From the NCBI RefSeq assembly GCF_001280435.1, contig NZ_LBIP01000013.1, positions 248,001 through 312,000 on the forward strand: a DNA stretch of 64,000 nucleotides, written 5' to 3'. Shown piece by piece: positions 54,086 to 62,664 of the stretch. Origin of the DNA: Mangrovimonas xylaniphaga. Lineage in GTDB: Bacteria > Bacteroidota > Bacteroidia > Flavobacteriales > Flavobacteriaceae. A program made the position numbers and the translations under genes. A model generated the notes under the pieces. That model searched no databases and was not told the DNA's origin. It was given only the letters and a program-made list of their open reading frames with translations. Every line of letters begins with the position of its first letter. Positions within the stretch are counted from its first letter, which is position 1.

Positions 54086-54874
54086 ATGAAAACTATTTCA
54101 ACAATTTTAGTCCCGTTCGATTTTTCCGAGGTTGCTCAAAATGCTCTGAAATATGCAACCCATTTTGTGGAAAACAATCCAAAGGCAAAAATTATACTTG
54201 CCCATGTGGTGGAGAACGAACAAACTGCTGAACTAGAGGCAAAGCTAAATGATATCGTTAAGCTGTTCGGCAAAAACCTTAAACATCCCATAACACCTAT
54301 AGTAGTAAAAGGCAAAATGATAGATGCTTTGTTAGATATTGAACATACAAACCCTATCGATTTGGTAATTATGGGGACCTGCCCTAAAGGAACCGACTGC
54401 AACTTACAGACCAAAACTTCCGAATTTGTCTTGGTATCAAAAAGCCCTGTAATTGTGATTCCTGACGGCTACAAAAAAATTACACCTAAAAAGATATCAC
54501 TTATTATTGATAAAGAGGAAATTCATAATAAAAAAATATTTGAAGTCCTCTTGGATGTGGCAAGACGCTTCAACGCCTCGGTGGATGTTTTAACCGTTGT
54601 CAATAAAGATGAGGAGCATTTTGGATATTCTGAAAACGATGAAAACAATGAGAATGCCATTATCTATTACCTGGAAAACTTCTATTCCCACCATGCTTTT
54701 ATAGAAGACGAAAACATTGTGGACGGCATCTTTTCCTATGTAGACCATAACAATATTGACCTCATCGCCATTTTGTCCAAAAACCATGCAATACAATCCA
54801 TAGCATCTGAAGGGAAATTAACCAAGGCTCTTAGCCAACAATCAAAAGTTCCTTTATTGGCTATCGATCTATAA
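54086..54874 (+). CDS. Universal stress protein (tandem UspA-like)
   Basis: A 262-residue protein from ATG 54086; the TTG at 54050 would add twelve residues and is unlikely. The first UspA-like domain (1-140) begins TISTILVPFDFSEVAQNALKYA and ends KSPVIVIPDG. The second half (145-262) is a divergent repeat (KKISLIIDKEEIHNKKIF ... SKVPLLAIDL). The usual ATP-binding G-x2-G-x9-G(S/T) motif is not clear in either half. It probably responds to stress or starvation. It precedes pckA by 79 bp. Confidence 0.88.
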   Translation: MKTISTILVPFDFSEVAQNALKYATHFVENNPKAKIILAHVVENEQTAELEAKLNDIVKLFGKNLKHPITPIVVKGKMIDALLDIEHTNPIDLVIMGTCPKGTDCNLQTKTSEFVLVSKSPVIVIPDGYKKITPKKISLIIDKEEIHNKKIFEVLLDVARRFNASVDVLTVVNKDEEHFGYSENDENNENAIIYYLENFYSHHAFIEDENIVDGIFSYVDHNNIDLIAILSKNHAIQSIASEGKLTKALSQQSKVPLLAIDL

Positions 54875-54953
54875 TAATTCAAAATCATACCCAAGGGTAT
54901 GGCCATTTCAAAAACATTTAACAAACAAAATTAACCTAAAACGTAAAAAAGTC

Positions 54954-56588
54954 ATGGAAGCAGTAGTAAATCAAGACCAAACCCTGGATTTAAGCCAATA
55001 TGGTTTAAAAGATGTTACAGCTCACTGGAACCTAGCTCCTGAAGAACTTCAGAGAATTACTCTTGAACAGGGAATGGGAACGGAAACCGAAAATGGAACA
55101 CTTTGTGTAAACACAGGTAAGTTTACCGGAAGATCTCCAAAAGATCGCTTTTTGGTAAAAGATGCCTACACCAAAGATAAAGTATGGTGGGGACGAATCA
55201 ATAAGCCTATTGAGCCGGAACAATTTGACGCTCTATATGACGAAGTGACCAATTACCTTTCTGGAAAAGACGTGTACGTGCGTGATGGCTATGTATGTGC
55301 TCACCCAGAATACCAAATGAACGTAAGAACCATTACAGAATACCCATGGTCCAACTACTTTGTAAAAAACATGTTCCTTCGTTTTAATGAAGAGGAGCTT
55401 GAAAATTTTGAAGAAGAATGGTTGGTAGTGTGTGCTCCTGGATATTCGGCTCCAAACCCAAAAGAAGTAGGCTTGCTTGACGGTAACTTCTCTATTTTGA
55501 ATTTCACCAAGAAAATTGCCTTGGTTGGAGGATCTGCCTATACAGGGGAAATGAAAAAAGGAATTTTCTCTGCCCTAAACCTTATTCTACCTATTGAAAA
55601 AGACGTATTGCCAATGCACTGTTCTGCCAATGTTGGAGAAGATGGAGACACTGCCATATTCTTTGGACTTTCCGGAACAGGAAAAACTACCCTATCTGCC
55701 GATCCTGATAGAAAATTAATTGGAGACGATGAACACGGATGGACAAAAGAAAATATCATTTTCAACTTTGAAGGAGGTTGCTACGCTAAAGTAATTGACC
55801 TTACCGAAGAAAAAGAACCAGACATCTTTAGAGCAATTCGTCCAGGTGCCTTGTTGGAAAACATAGTCTTTAAACCAGGTACTAAGGAAGTGGATTTTGC
55901 AGATAGCTCTATTACACAAAACACTCGTGTGAGCTACCCAATAGATCATATTGACAACATCCAACAACCGTCATATGCAACCAACCCTAAAAACATCTTT
56001 TTCTTAACCTGTGATGCCTTTGGTGTATTGCCTCCTGTATCCAAATTAACTCCGGGACAGGCTGCATACCACTTCATTTCCGGTTACACTGCAAAAGTTG
56101 CGGGAACAGAAGCAGGAATTACTGAGCCAGTACCATCCTTCTCTGCTTGTTTTGGTGAACCATTTATGCCATTACACCCAGCTGTATATGCCGAAATGTT
56201 GAGCGACAAAATGCAAGAAGCCGGCGTAAATGTTTGGTTGATCAACACAGGATGGAGCGGCGGCCCTTACGGTGTTGGTTCCAGAATAAAACTAAAATAT
56301 ACACGTGCTATGATTTCAGCCATCTTGAAAGGTGAATTGGAAAATGTACCTTTCAAACCACACCCAATCTTCGGATTGTTCATGCCAGAATATTGCCCAG
56401 GTGTGCCAACCGAAATTTTGGACCCAATCAATACTTGGCTACAAAAAGGCGTGTATATCAGTAAATCTATTCAATTAGCACATTCCTTCCATATTAACTT
56501 CGATAAGTTCGCTAACCAAGCTTCCGAAGAGATTATTCAAGGAGGACCACTAATTGATACTCATCACACTTTAGGTGATACTTTTTAA
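54954..56588 (+). CDS. pckA: Phosphoenolpyruvate carboxykinase (ATP)
   Basis: A 544-residue enzyme of normal length that turns oxaloacetate and ATP into phosphoenolpyruvate for gluconeogenesis. The P-loop GLSGTGKTTLS lies at about 240-250; the metal/ATP site is in LIGDDEHGW and FNFEGGCYAK. Other marks are FTGRSPKDRFLV (substrate site), HCSANVG and SGYTAKVAGTE. There is no clear -7 box; the preceding 79-bp gap has a small ATACCC-GGGTAT inverted repeat at about 54884-54897. Confidence 0.97.
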   Translation: MEAVVNQDQTLDLSQYGLKDVTAHWNLAPEELQRITLEQGMGTETENGTLCVNTGKFTGRSPKDRFLVKDAYTKDKVWWGRINKPIEPEQFDALYDEVTNYLSGKDVYVRDGYVCAHPEYQMNVRTITEYPWSNYFVKNMFLRFNEEELENFEEEWLVVCAPGYSAPNPKEVGLLDGNFSILNFTKKIALVGGSAYTGEMKKGIFSALNLILPIEKDVLPMHCSANVGEDGDTAIFFGLSGTGKTTLSADPDRKLIGDDEHGWTKENIIFNFEGGCYAKVIDLTEEKEPDIFRAIRPGALLENIVFKPGTKEVDFADSSITQNTRVSYPIDHIDNIQQPSYATNPKNIFFLTCDAFGVLPPVSKLTPGQAAYHFISGYTAKVAGTEAGITEPVPSFSACFGEPFMPLHPAVYAEMLSDKMQEAGVNVWLINTGWSGGPYGVGSRIKLKYTRAMISAILKGELENVPFKPHPIFGLFMPEYCPGVPTEILDPINTWLQKGVYISKSIQLAHSFHINFDKFANQASEEIIQGGPLIDTHHTLGDTF

Positions 56589-56610
56589 GTTTATTTGATT
56601 GTTTAACTTG

Positions 56611-56642
56611 AAAAAGGTTGTCTGTAACGGACAACCTTTTTT
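56611..56642. terminator. Bidirectional rho-independent terminator
   Basis: AAAAAGGTTGTC pairs with GACAACCTTTTT around TGTAACG; it lies 22 nt after the pckA stop. The convergent TIGR01777 gene ends on the other side. Confidence 0.85.
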
Positions 56643-56660
56643 GATTTTATGGGTAGAGAA

Positions 56661-57563
56661 TTATAACAAATCCCTTAAAGCCATCTCCAGTTTAGGGTAT
56701 TTAAATGAAAACCCCAGGGCTTCTACTTTTTTACTGCATACCAATTGGCTCTCAAACAACAGTTGGTGCATATCGCCCAGGACTAATTTCATAAAACTTT
56801 TAGGAATATTTGGCATGATTAAAGGCTTATGTAAATCTTTGGCGATAATGTGAAGCATTTCTTTATTGGTTACCGGATTAGGTGCCACACCATTAAAAAT
56901 ACCAGATTCCTTATTGATTAATACAAAAAGAAACAATCTGGCTAAATCCTTTACATGAATCCAAGATTGCCATTGACTGCCATCACCAAAGGTAGCCCCC
57001 ATTCCATAGCGAACAGGTTGCACCAATTTTGGTAGTGCCCCTTCATTATGACCCAAAACCAAACCAATTCTAATTTTGGTAACCTTCATTCCCAATTCTG
57101 AAAAGGCATCGGCTGCGGCTTCCCATTGCTCTGTCACCGTTCCTAAAAAAGAAGGAGATACTTCCTTTACATCTTCGTCATAATATCGGGTAAGGGAATC
57201 AGGGTAAATCCCAATCGCACTGGCGCTGATAAGGTGTTTGATGGTAAAATTATTTTCAGAAATACGCTCTCGCAATAAATTTAAAGAAGAAATTCGGCTC
57301 TTTAAAATGGTCTCTTTGTAACTTTTGGTCCAACGTTTGGAAATTGATGCTCCCGCCAAATTGATAATAGCATCGACACCTTCAAAACAAGCCATATCAA
57401 TCTCTCCCTTTGCGGGGTTCCAATAAAATCCTTTATAATGAGCTTGATTTTCGAGCTTGTTCTTGGAAGTCGTCAAATAATGTACTGCAATGTCCTTTTT
57501 AGCACACTGAGCAACAATTGCCTTCCCCACAAGTCCTGTAGCGCCTGTAATTAAAACTGTCAT
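56661..57563 (-). CDS. TIGR01777 family oxidoreductase (extended SDR)
   Basis: A 300-residue NAD(P)-binding protein of the TIGR01777 group (YfcH-like epimerase fold). The Rossmann glycine motif is TGATGLVGKAIV (6-17), followed by INLAGASIS, SASAIGIYPDS (active-site region) and a C-terminal DUF1731-like part (FMKLVLGDMHQLLFESQLV). Enzymatic substrate is unknown; in several bacteria the gene is linked to cell-division control. It is convergent with pckA. Confidence 0.9.
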   Translation of the reverse strand: MTVLITGATGLVGKAIVAQCAKKDIAVHYLTTSKNKLENQAHYKGFYWNPAKGEIDMACFEGVDAIINLAGASISKRWTKSYKETILKSRISSLNLLRERISENNFTIKHLISASAIGIYPDSLTRYYDEDVKEVSPSFLGTVTEQWEAAADAFSELGMKVTKIRIGLVLGHNEGALPKLVQPVRYGMGATFGDGSQWQSWIHVKDLARLFLFVLINKESGIFNGVAPNPVTNKEMLHIIAKDLHKPLIMPNIPKSFMKLVLGDMHQLLFESQLVCSKKVEALGFSFKYPKLEMALRDLL

Positions 57564-57682
57564 ATTGCCTTTTTTATAAAGTTAGGAAATGCCACTGGTA
57601 TTCAACCCTCTTTTAATTTAGGTTTAACAAAGATTTCTTACAAACAAATGATTTGTAACACATAGGAAAGTCCCATCCAAAC

Positions 57683-58369
57683 TTATTCAGGTTTGTAGGC
57701 GCGTAACATTTCACGCTTGCCAGGAGGTCCAGGAAGTTTATCTACCTTAAACCCTACGGCCAACATGGCTCGACGCACACTACCCTTTGCCGAATAGGTT
57801 ACCAAAACGCTATTTGGACTTAAGGCTTCATACATAATTTTAAAAATATCTTCAGTCCACAGCTCAGGTTGCACTCTGGCTCCAAAAGCATCAAAATAAA
57901 TGAGATCAAAGCAATTAACCTCATCAATATCCTTAAATTCCTTTTGTTGTTTTTGAAGTGTAAACAAAGAAGTTATTTCGTGAGCTGTCTGCCAATCCAC
58001 CTTGTGCAAAGCTTCAAACTGAGGTGTTCGATCTTCTATTGAAAGTTGTTCTGGGTAATTTAATAATTGAAGTTCTTTGGGCTTAACTGGAAAAGCCTCC
58101 ACTCCAACATAATAGATGGAACAATTCAATTTCTCGGCCTCTAATAAAGTTAAAAACGCATTCAACCCAGTTCCGAAGCCTATTTCCAAAATACTAAGCG
58201 GTTCCGATTGGGAACCTGAGAAATTTTCAACCTTATACTGAAGACCGTGTTTAATAAACACATGCTGCGCCTCTTGAATGGCACCGTGTTTAGAATGGTA
58301 CTGTTCATCCCAATCTTCAATTTGGATGGTCTTGGAACCATCTCCGGTAGTAATAATTTTACGCTTCAC
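57683..58369 (-). CDS. mnmD: tRNA mnm5s2U34 methyltransferase MnmD
   Basis: A 228-residue Rossmann methyltransferase equal to the methylase domain of MnmC but without the FAD oxidase domain, as usual in Bacteroidota. The SAM site is [12 protein letters not shown] (61-72) and [14 protein letters not shown] (about 155-168) is characteristic, followed by [10 protein letters not shown] and [10 protein letters not shown]. It completes mnm5U at wobble position 34 of tRNAs. It is the last gene in a three-gene operon, 4 bp after the cytochrome-like gene. Confidence 0.93.
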   Translation of the reverse strand: MKRKIITTGDGSKTIQIEDWDEQYHSKHGAIQEAQHVFIKHGLQYKVENFSGSQSEPLSILEIGFGTGLNAFLTLLEAEKLNCSIYYVGVEAFPVKPKELQLLNYPEQLSIEDRTPQFEALHKVDWQTAHEITSLFTLQKQQKEFKDIDEVNCFDLIYFDAFGARVQPELWTEDIFKIMYEALSPNSVLVTYSAKGSVRRAMLAVGFKVDKLPGPPGKREMLRAYKPE

Positions 58370-58373
58370 TAAA

Positions 58374-58820
58374 TTAGTTAATCAACAGTTTTTGAATTCT
58401 AGGAATTGGTCCTGTACACCCCATGTTGTGGCAAGAAATACAGAGATTCACGGTAGCATTGAAACGTGTTTCCAAAGACTGGGTAGAAGTAGAATCGTAT
58501 AAACGTTGCTCTGCTTCAATAAAGGCTTTGGACATCGCCTCAAAAGCTTCGGTGCGGTCTTTAAAATCGGAAAGTTCTGCCGAATGAATCTTTAAAAAAT
58601 GATTAGGAAATTCCGTTGGCATTGTCCCTGAAAGAATATCTTGCTTTAATTCAGCCTTGAAATTATACATCTCATTCATAAGGTTGGCCATTTCCGATGG
58701 CACATACATATCATATTTGACAGGTACTTCAGTTTCTACCATAGCCTCCTTAGGCTGTTGGCCACAACTGCAAAAAACAGCTAACAAAAGCAAAATTGCA
58801 ATATGCCTCATGCTACTCAT
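58374..58820 (-). CDS. Small lipoprotein with a c-type heme-binding motif
   Basis: A 148-residue lipoprotein. The signal peptide ends in a lipobox at about residue 17 or 19 (AVFCSCG). The mature part is helical and ends with CISCH (Cys127, Cys130, His131), a c-type heme attachment site at the C-terminus as in cytochrome c', with another Cys135. It may carry electrons or bind a gas ligand in the periplasm. Start is either ATG 58820 or ATG 58811. It overlaps the preceding DUF4920 gene by 8 nt and sits 4 bp before mnmD. Confidence 0.8.
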   Translation of the reverse strand: MSSMRHIAILLLLAVFCSCGQQPKEAMVETEVPVKYDMYVPSEMANLMNEMYNFKAELKQDILSGTMPTEFPNHFLKIHSAELSDFKDRTEAFEAMSKAFIEAEQRLYDSTSTQSLETRFNATVNLCISCHNMGCTGPIPRIQKLLIN

Positions 58821-59316
58821 CCTTTAGCAATACGCCATCCGCCAAAAACGCATACGTACGCTCAGGATCGGTTATTTTTGCGATATCTTCCTCACTTTCT
58901 CCTGCATCTTGTGCATAGTGACGCAATTCGGCTACAGAAGTTTCAGACACATATGCCATTCCGTTTATAATGACTTCTTTTCCGGCTATATTTTTCGGCA
59001 CAAAAAAACCATAATCTCTAAACTTTACCATCACTTGTTTCTCATCTCCTAAATCCAACTTCATCCAACATCCTTTGGCCTGGCATACTTCATCAACCTT
59101 GGCAACAACCTTAGTTGACAAACTGTCGCCTGCGCTAATGGATTCATACAAACTGGCTAAATCTGATGCTGCAATGGCATTATTGGCCCCTGTAGAATTT
59201 CCATAAGACACATAAGCTATTTCTTTTTTAGCTTCTTGATTTGCCAAATCCTTGGATTCATTTTTACAGGACACCAACAATAAAGCCACGGTAAATAAGG
59301 AGAAAAATGTTTTCAT
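58813..59316 (-). CDS. DUF4920 family lipoprotein
   Basis: A 167-residue protein from ATG 59316; an in-frame ATG at 59370 would put a non-signal stretch before the signal peptide. Lipobox Cys17 is in ALLLVSCKNE. The DUF4920 domain has VDEVCQAKGCWMKLDLG, with paired cysteines (CxxxxCW), and KFRDYGFFVPKNIAGKEV. Its cysteine pair suggests metal or redox activity; function is not known. It heads the operon with the heme lipoprotein and mnmD. Confidence 0.85.
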   Translation of the reverse strand: MKTFFSLFTVALLLVSCKNESKDLANQEAKKEIAYVSYGNSTGANNAIAASDLASLYESISAGDSLSTKVVAKVDEVCQAKGCWMKLDLGDEKQVMVKFRDYGFFVPKNIAGKEVIINGMAYVSETSVAELRHYAQDAGESEEDIAKITDPERTYAFLADGVLLKDE

Positions 59317-59400
59317 AGAATTTAGAATGTTTATGAATCTGGCTACTAAGATACTCCTTTTATTAGACAATTTAATGATTTCAATTCCCTATAAATTTCA

Positions 59401-59408
59401 TAGTTTTG
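59401..59408 (+). promoter_or_regulatory. -7 box of ilvE
   Basis: TAGTTTTG is a perfect TAnnTTTG box 22 nt upstream of ATG 59431. A -33 TTG at the usual distance is not visible. No leader peptide or attenuator is seen in the short leader. Confidence 0.55.
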
Positions 59409-59430
59409 TAAGCACACTAAAAACACTACG

Positions 59431-60501
59431 ATGCAGAATACAACACACACTCAAGATATAGAAATCACCAAATGTCAAGACAGCAAGATAAATGAGATTG
59501 ATTTTGACAATTTGGCTTTTGGAAAAGTATTTTCAGACCACATGTTGGTTTGTGATTATAAAAACGGTGCTTGGGAAGCTCCTAAAGTGATGCCTTACCA
59601 AAATATTAGTATGGCCCCTTCGGCTAAGATTTTCCACTATGGACAATCTGTTTTCGAAGGGATGAAAGCTTATAAAGATGCTAATAACGACACGTTTTTA
59701 TTTCGCCCACTAGACAATTGCAAACGCTTAAATATTTCAGCTAAACGATTGGCTATCCCAGAAGTGCCTGAAAACTATTTTATGGAAGGACTTAAGGCTT
59801 TATTGGAAATAGATGAGCAATGGATTCCTAAAGCTGACCAAGGTTCTTTGTACATTCGTCCATTTATTTTTGCTTCAGGAGAAGGTTTTCATGCATCTCC
59901 TGCAAATGAATACAAATTTATCATTGCAACAGCGCCTTCTGGGCCTTATTTCTCTGGTAAGGTAAGCGTACTGATTGAGCAAATCTATTCGCGCTCTGCC
60001 AATGGTGGAGTTGGATACGCCAAGGCGGGTGGCAACTATGCAGGACAATTCTACCCTACCCAATTAGCTATTGAAAAAGGATACAATCAGGTTATTTGGA
60101 CCGATGACAGCACCCATGAATTTATTGAAGAAGCAGGTGCCATGAATATTTTTATAAGAATAAAAGATACTTTAATCACTGCACCAACTAGCGATCGTAT
60201 TTTGGATGGAATTACCAGAAAAAGTATTATTGAAATTGCCAAAGCAGAAGGTATTAATGTAGAAGTACGTCCACTTTCTGTTCATGAAGTAGTAGACGCC
60301 GCAAAAAATGGTGACCTTATGGAAATGTTTGGATCGGGGACTGCTGCGGTTATTTCCCCTATTGCATCTTTTGGTTATAAAAACAATGATTACGATTTAC
60401 CTCAATTGGAAAACAGTTATGCTTCCATTTTGAAAAAACGCATTACAGATATTCAATATAACAGAACCGAAGATCCTTATGGATGGCGAGTTAAGATATA
60501 A
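59431..60501 (+). CDS. ilvE: Branched-chain amino acid aminotransferase
   Basis: A 356-residue fold-IV PLP enzyme that interconverts branched-chain amino acids and their 2-oxo acids. It is of the long (group II, eukaryote-like) type. The catalytic Lys is in GYAKAGGNYAGQ; other marks are FHYGQSVFEGMKAYK, LYIRPFIFASGEG, FIEEAGAMNIF and EMFGSGTAAVISP. It stands alone, away from the other ilv genes, with its own promoter box and terminator. Confidence 0.96.
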   Translation: MQNTTHTQDIEITKCQDSKINEIDFDNLAFGKVFSDHMLVCDYKNGAWEAPKVMPYQNISMAPSAKIFHYGQSVFEGMKAYKDANNDTFLFRPLDNCKRLNISAKRLAIPEVPENYFMEGLKALLEIDEQWIPKADQGSLYIRPFIFASGEGFHASPANEYKFIIATAPSGPYFSGKVSVLIEQIYSRSANGGVGYAKAGGNYAGQFYPTQLAIEKGYNQVIWTDDSTHEFIEEAGAMNIFIRIKDTLITAPTSDRILDGITRKSIIEIAKAEGINVEVRPLSVHEVVDAAKNGDLMEMFGSGTAAVISPIASFGYKNNDYDLPQLENSYASILKKRITDIQYNRTEDPYGWRVKI

Positions 60502-60514
60502 TGAACAAACACAA

Positions 60515-60549
60515 TAAAAAAAGAGAAGCATTTGGCTTCTCTTTTTTTT
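60515..60549. terminator. Bidirectional rho-independent terminator
   Basis: AAAAAAAGAGAAGCA pairs with GGCTTCTCTTTTTTT, with a TTT loop. It separates the convergent ilvE and MazG-like genes and reaches the stop codon of the latter. Confidence 0.85.
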
Positions 60550-60934
60550 ATTCCTCTAGAATACTTGCAATATCCGGTTTAAAATAGTTAGGGCCTTTCA
60601 ACACCTTTCCATCCTCTCTGTAAATGGGTTCTCCATCTTCTCCCAATTTACTCATATTGCTACGTTGGATTTCTTCGAATACGGCCTCGATTTTATGTTG
60701 CAATCCGTGTTCTATAATAGTCCCACATAAAATATAAAGCATGTCTCCCAAGGCATCAGCCACTTCTACCAAATCCCCATTATTGGCGGCTTCTAAATAT
60801 TCTTCATTTTCCTCTCGCATCAATTTATAACGCAACAGGTTTTTATCTTGACCTAGGTCGGCTTTAGGGGTTTCCAAATGACCAATCTTGAATGCAGTGT
60901 GAAAGGCTTTAACCGCCTCGATGTTTTTTTTCAT
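60548..60934 (-). CDS. MazG-like nucleoside triphosphate pyrophosphohydrolase
   Basis: A 128-residue all-helical protein. The metal-binding acidic motifs are REENEEYLEA (about 56-65) and VEVADALGDMLYI (about 75-87), the EExxE...ExxD layout of the MazG/HisE superfamily. It probably hydrolyses NTPs or a related nucleotide to the monophosphate and PPi; the exact substrate is unknown. The C-terminus has GEDGEPIYREDGKVLKGPNY, typical of this subgroup. It is divergent from the 61-aa membrane protein gene. Confidence 0.88.
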   Translation of the reverse strand: MKKNIEAVKAFHTAFKIGHLETPKADLGQDKNLLRYKLMREENEEYLEAANNGDLVEVADALGDMLYILCGTIIEHGLQHKIEAVFEEIQRSNMSKLGEDGEPIYREDGKVLKGPNYFKPDIASILEE

Positions 60935-60989
60935 TGCAGTAATCCTATTTTTTATGATGTCTTTTTGAATTGTTTATAAACTGATTCTG

Positions 60990-60997
60990 TATTTTTG
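60990..60997 (+). promoter_or_regulatory. -7 box of the 61-aa membrane protein gene
   Basis: TATTTTTG matches TAnnTTTG; a TTG at 60970-60972 lies 17 nt upstream. It contains the in-frame TTG (60995), so the ATG at 61013 is the real start. Confidence 0.65.
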
Positions 60998-61012
60998 CCT
61001 AAAAATAGATAT

Positions 61013-61198
61013 ATGTTTACAAAAGGTCAATGGATTTTCGGGATTTTATTTGCCATCGCATTTATTGCCATCATAACCTATACCTATAGAAAGGATTTAA
61101 AACTTCACCGCAAGTACTATAAGGGAACGGTTTGGATCTTAATCGGTTTTATAGCCTTTATACTATTTATTGCTGCTATCAAGTTTGTGCTTATGTAG
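61013..61198 (+). CDS. Small two-helix membrane protein
   Basis: A 61-residue protein with two membrane helices, WIFGILFAIAFIAIITYTY (about 7-25) and VWILIGFIAFILFIAAIKFVL (about 40-60), joined by a basic loop (RKDLKLHRKYYKGT). Both ends probably face the same side, with the loop in the cytoplasm. It resembles small conserved membrane proteins of Flavobacteriaceae, but I cannot name a family. Start ATG 61013 is set by the promoter box. Monocistronic. Confidence 0.75.
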   Translation: MFTKGQWIFGILFAIAFIAIITYTYRKDLKLHRKYYKGTVWILIGFIAFILFIAAIKFVLM

Positions 61199-61301
61199 TC
61201 AAACCTTATTTTTAATTTATTATTTTGAGTTCCTTCTACCAAATAAACTCCCTCTAATTTTCATTCATATATAAAAGAACCATTTTACGTTTTCAACTAT
61301 C

Positions 61302-61330
61302 AAAAAATCCCCTATAAAGGGGATTTTTTA
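61302..61330. terminator. Terminator-like hairpin 1
   Basis: AAAAAATCCCC pairs perfectly with GGGGATTTTTT around a 4- to 6-nt loop. It could stop transcription in either direction. It lies 104 nt after the 61-aa gene. Confidence 0.75.
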
Positions 61331-61481
61331 CTACAAAATGTACTCATATATTTACCTTTTCTTAAATGCTTAACGCTATAAGATCTTTGAAACAACCAAC
61401 CAAAGCTAAAAACCCCTTCTCCATTAGCCTATAGTATGGTAGCAGTATAAATTTTATACATTCAATTGTTTTTAGCTAATT

Positions 61482-61506
61482 AAATCCCCGTCATCGGGGA
61501 TTTTTT
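61482..61506 (+). terminator. Terminator-like hairpin 2
   Basis: AAATCCCCG pairs perfectly with CGGGGATTT around TCAT, followed by a T tract on the plus strand. No annotated gene on the plus strand ends just before it, which suggests a small transcript between the two hairpins. Confidence 0.75.
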
Positions 61507-61564
61507 GTATACAAAAACACCTACATTATTACTACGAACAAAATTAAATTTCTTCAAAATTGAT

Positions 61565-61572
61565 TACCTTTG
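61565..61572 (+). promoter_or_regulatory. -7 box of the SRPBCC/GyrI-like gene
   Basis: TACCTTTG is a perfect TAnnTTTG box, 21 nt before ATG 61594. It contains the in-frame TTG at 61570, so that codon is not the start. Confidence 0.65.
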
Positions 61573-61593
61573 ATTAACATCAATGCCTTCAAA

Positions 61594-62655
61594 ATGAAAT
61601 TTTTTAAATACTTTCTATTTCTTGTCCTTATAGCCTGTATCGCCTTAGCGATTTACATTGCCGTACAACCAAATTCTTATGAGGTTAAGCGTGAACTCAC
61701 CATAGAAGCCCCCGTCTCCGTAGCTTATGAAAACGTTGTTGACCTTAAAAATTGGGAAGCTTGGTCACCTTGGGTAGAAAAAGATCCCAATACCGACATA
61801 ACTTTGGGAGAAAACACTCTAGGAGTTGGTGGATCTTATTCTTGGACAGACTCCCACGGGAAAGGATCAATGAAAACTAAAGAAGTAGAAGATAATACAT
61901 CCATTGATCAGGAATTACGATTTGACAATTATGAGCCCTCCAATATCCATTGGAAATTTGAAGCCTTGGAACCAAATAAAACGAAAGTAACTTGGACCAT
62001 GTCCGCCGATAAACTCCCCTTTATGTATAAAGCCTATGCATTGGCTAATGGAGGATTCGACAATATGGTTGGCCCCGATTTTGAGCGCGGATTGGTTAAA
62101 TTGGACAGCGTGCTTCAAGAATCCATGAAAATTTACAACATCAAAGTCAATGGTGTAACTCAGCATAGTGGTGGTTTTTATCTTTACAATACCACATCTT
62201 GCAAAATTTCAGAAGTAAAAGCTAAAATGCAAGAAATGCTTCCCAAAGTCATTCAATATGCCTCAGCAAATAATATTTCCATCGCTGGAGCCCCCTATAT
62301 TAACTACATTAAATGGGATGAGGCCAATAACGCAACCATTTTTTTATGTTGTGTTCCTACGACAGCTCAAGTTATTACTGCTGATGGAAGTGACATTCTA
62401 ACAGGATATATGGATGCCTTTAGAGCTGTAGAAACTACGCTTACGGGTAACTACGACAATTTAAAAGAAGCTTGGGACATTGCCTTGAAATATGTCCCAG
62501 AACACGGATATGAATTTCAAGAAAATGGGCCTATGTTGGAAACCTACCTTACAGATCCTATTCAAACCCCAAACCCTGCAGAATGGGTGACCAAAATCTA
62601 TATTGCCATTAAAAACGATAGCAGCAACTCAACTCCAGAAACAAACAGCCTTTAA
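61594..62655 (+). CDS. Membrane-anchored SRPBCC plus GyrI-like (effector-binding) protein
   Basis: A 353-residue protein from ATG 61594. One N-terminal helix (FFKYFLFLVLIACIALAIYIA, about 3-23) anchors it. A SRPBCC/polyketide-cyclase-like domain follows (about 30-180: NSYEVKRELTIEAPVSVAYENVVDLKNWEAWSPW-type start). The C-terminal domain (about 190-350) resembles the GyrI-like effector-binding fold (FYLYNTTSCKISEVKAKMQEMLPKV ... WVTKIYIAIKND). Both are small-molecule-binding folds. The ligand is unknown. Its stop is 9 bp before crcB, so they probably share a transcript. Confidence 0.82.
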   Translation: MKFFKYFLFLVLIACIALAIYIAVQPNSYEVKRELTIEAPVSVAYENVVDLKNWEAWSPWVEKDPNTDITLGENTLGVGGSYSWTDSHGKGSMKTKEVEDNTSIDQELRFDNYEPSNIHWKFEALEPNKTKVTWTMSADKLPFMYKAYALANGGFDNMVGPDFERGLVKLDSVLQESMKIYNIKVNGVTQHSGGFYLYNTTSCKISEVKAKMQEMLPKVIQYASANNISIAGAPYINYIKWDEANNATIFLCCVPTTAQVITADGSDILTGYMDAFRAVETTLTGNYDNLKEAWDIALKYVPEHGYEFQENGPMLETYLTDPIQTPNPAEWVTKIYIAIKNDSSNSTPETNSL

Positions 62656-62664
62656 CTTACTTCC

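Larger units (their letters stand above)
61199..61593. other. 395-bp intergenic region with twin hairpins and one promoter box
   Basis: It contains two terminator-like hairpins with the same core arms (AATCCCC / GGGGATT) at 61302-61329 and 61482-61506, and a perfect -7 box for the next gene at 61565-61572. The part between the hairpins (about 150 bp) has no long coding frame and could be a small RNA gene; a weak -7-like GATCTTTG is at 61382-61389. Confidence 0.55.
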
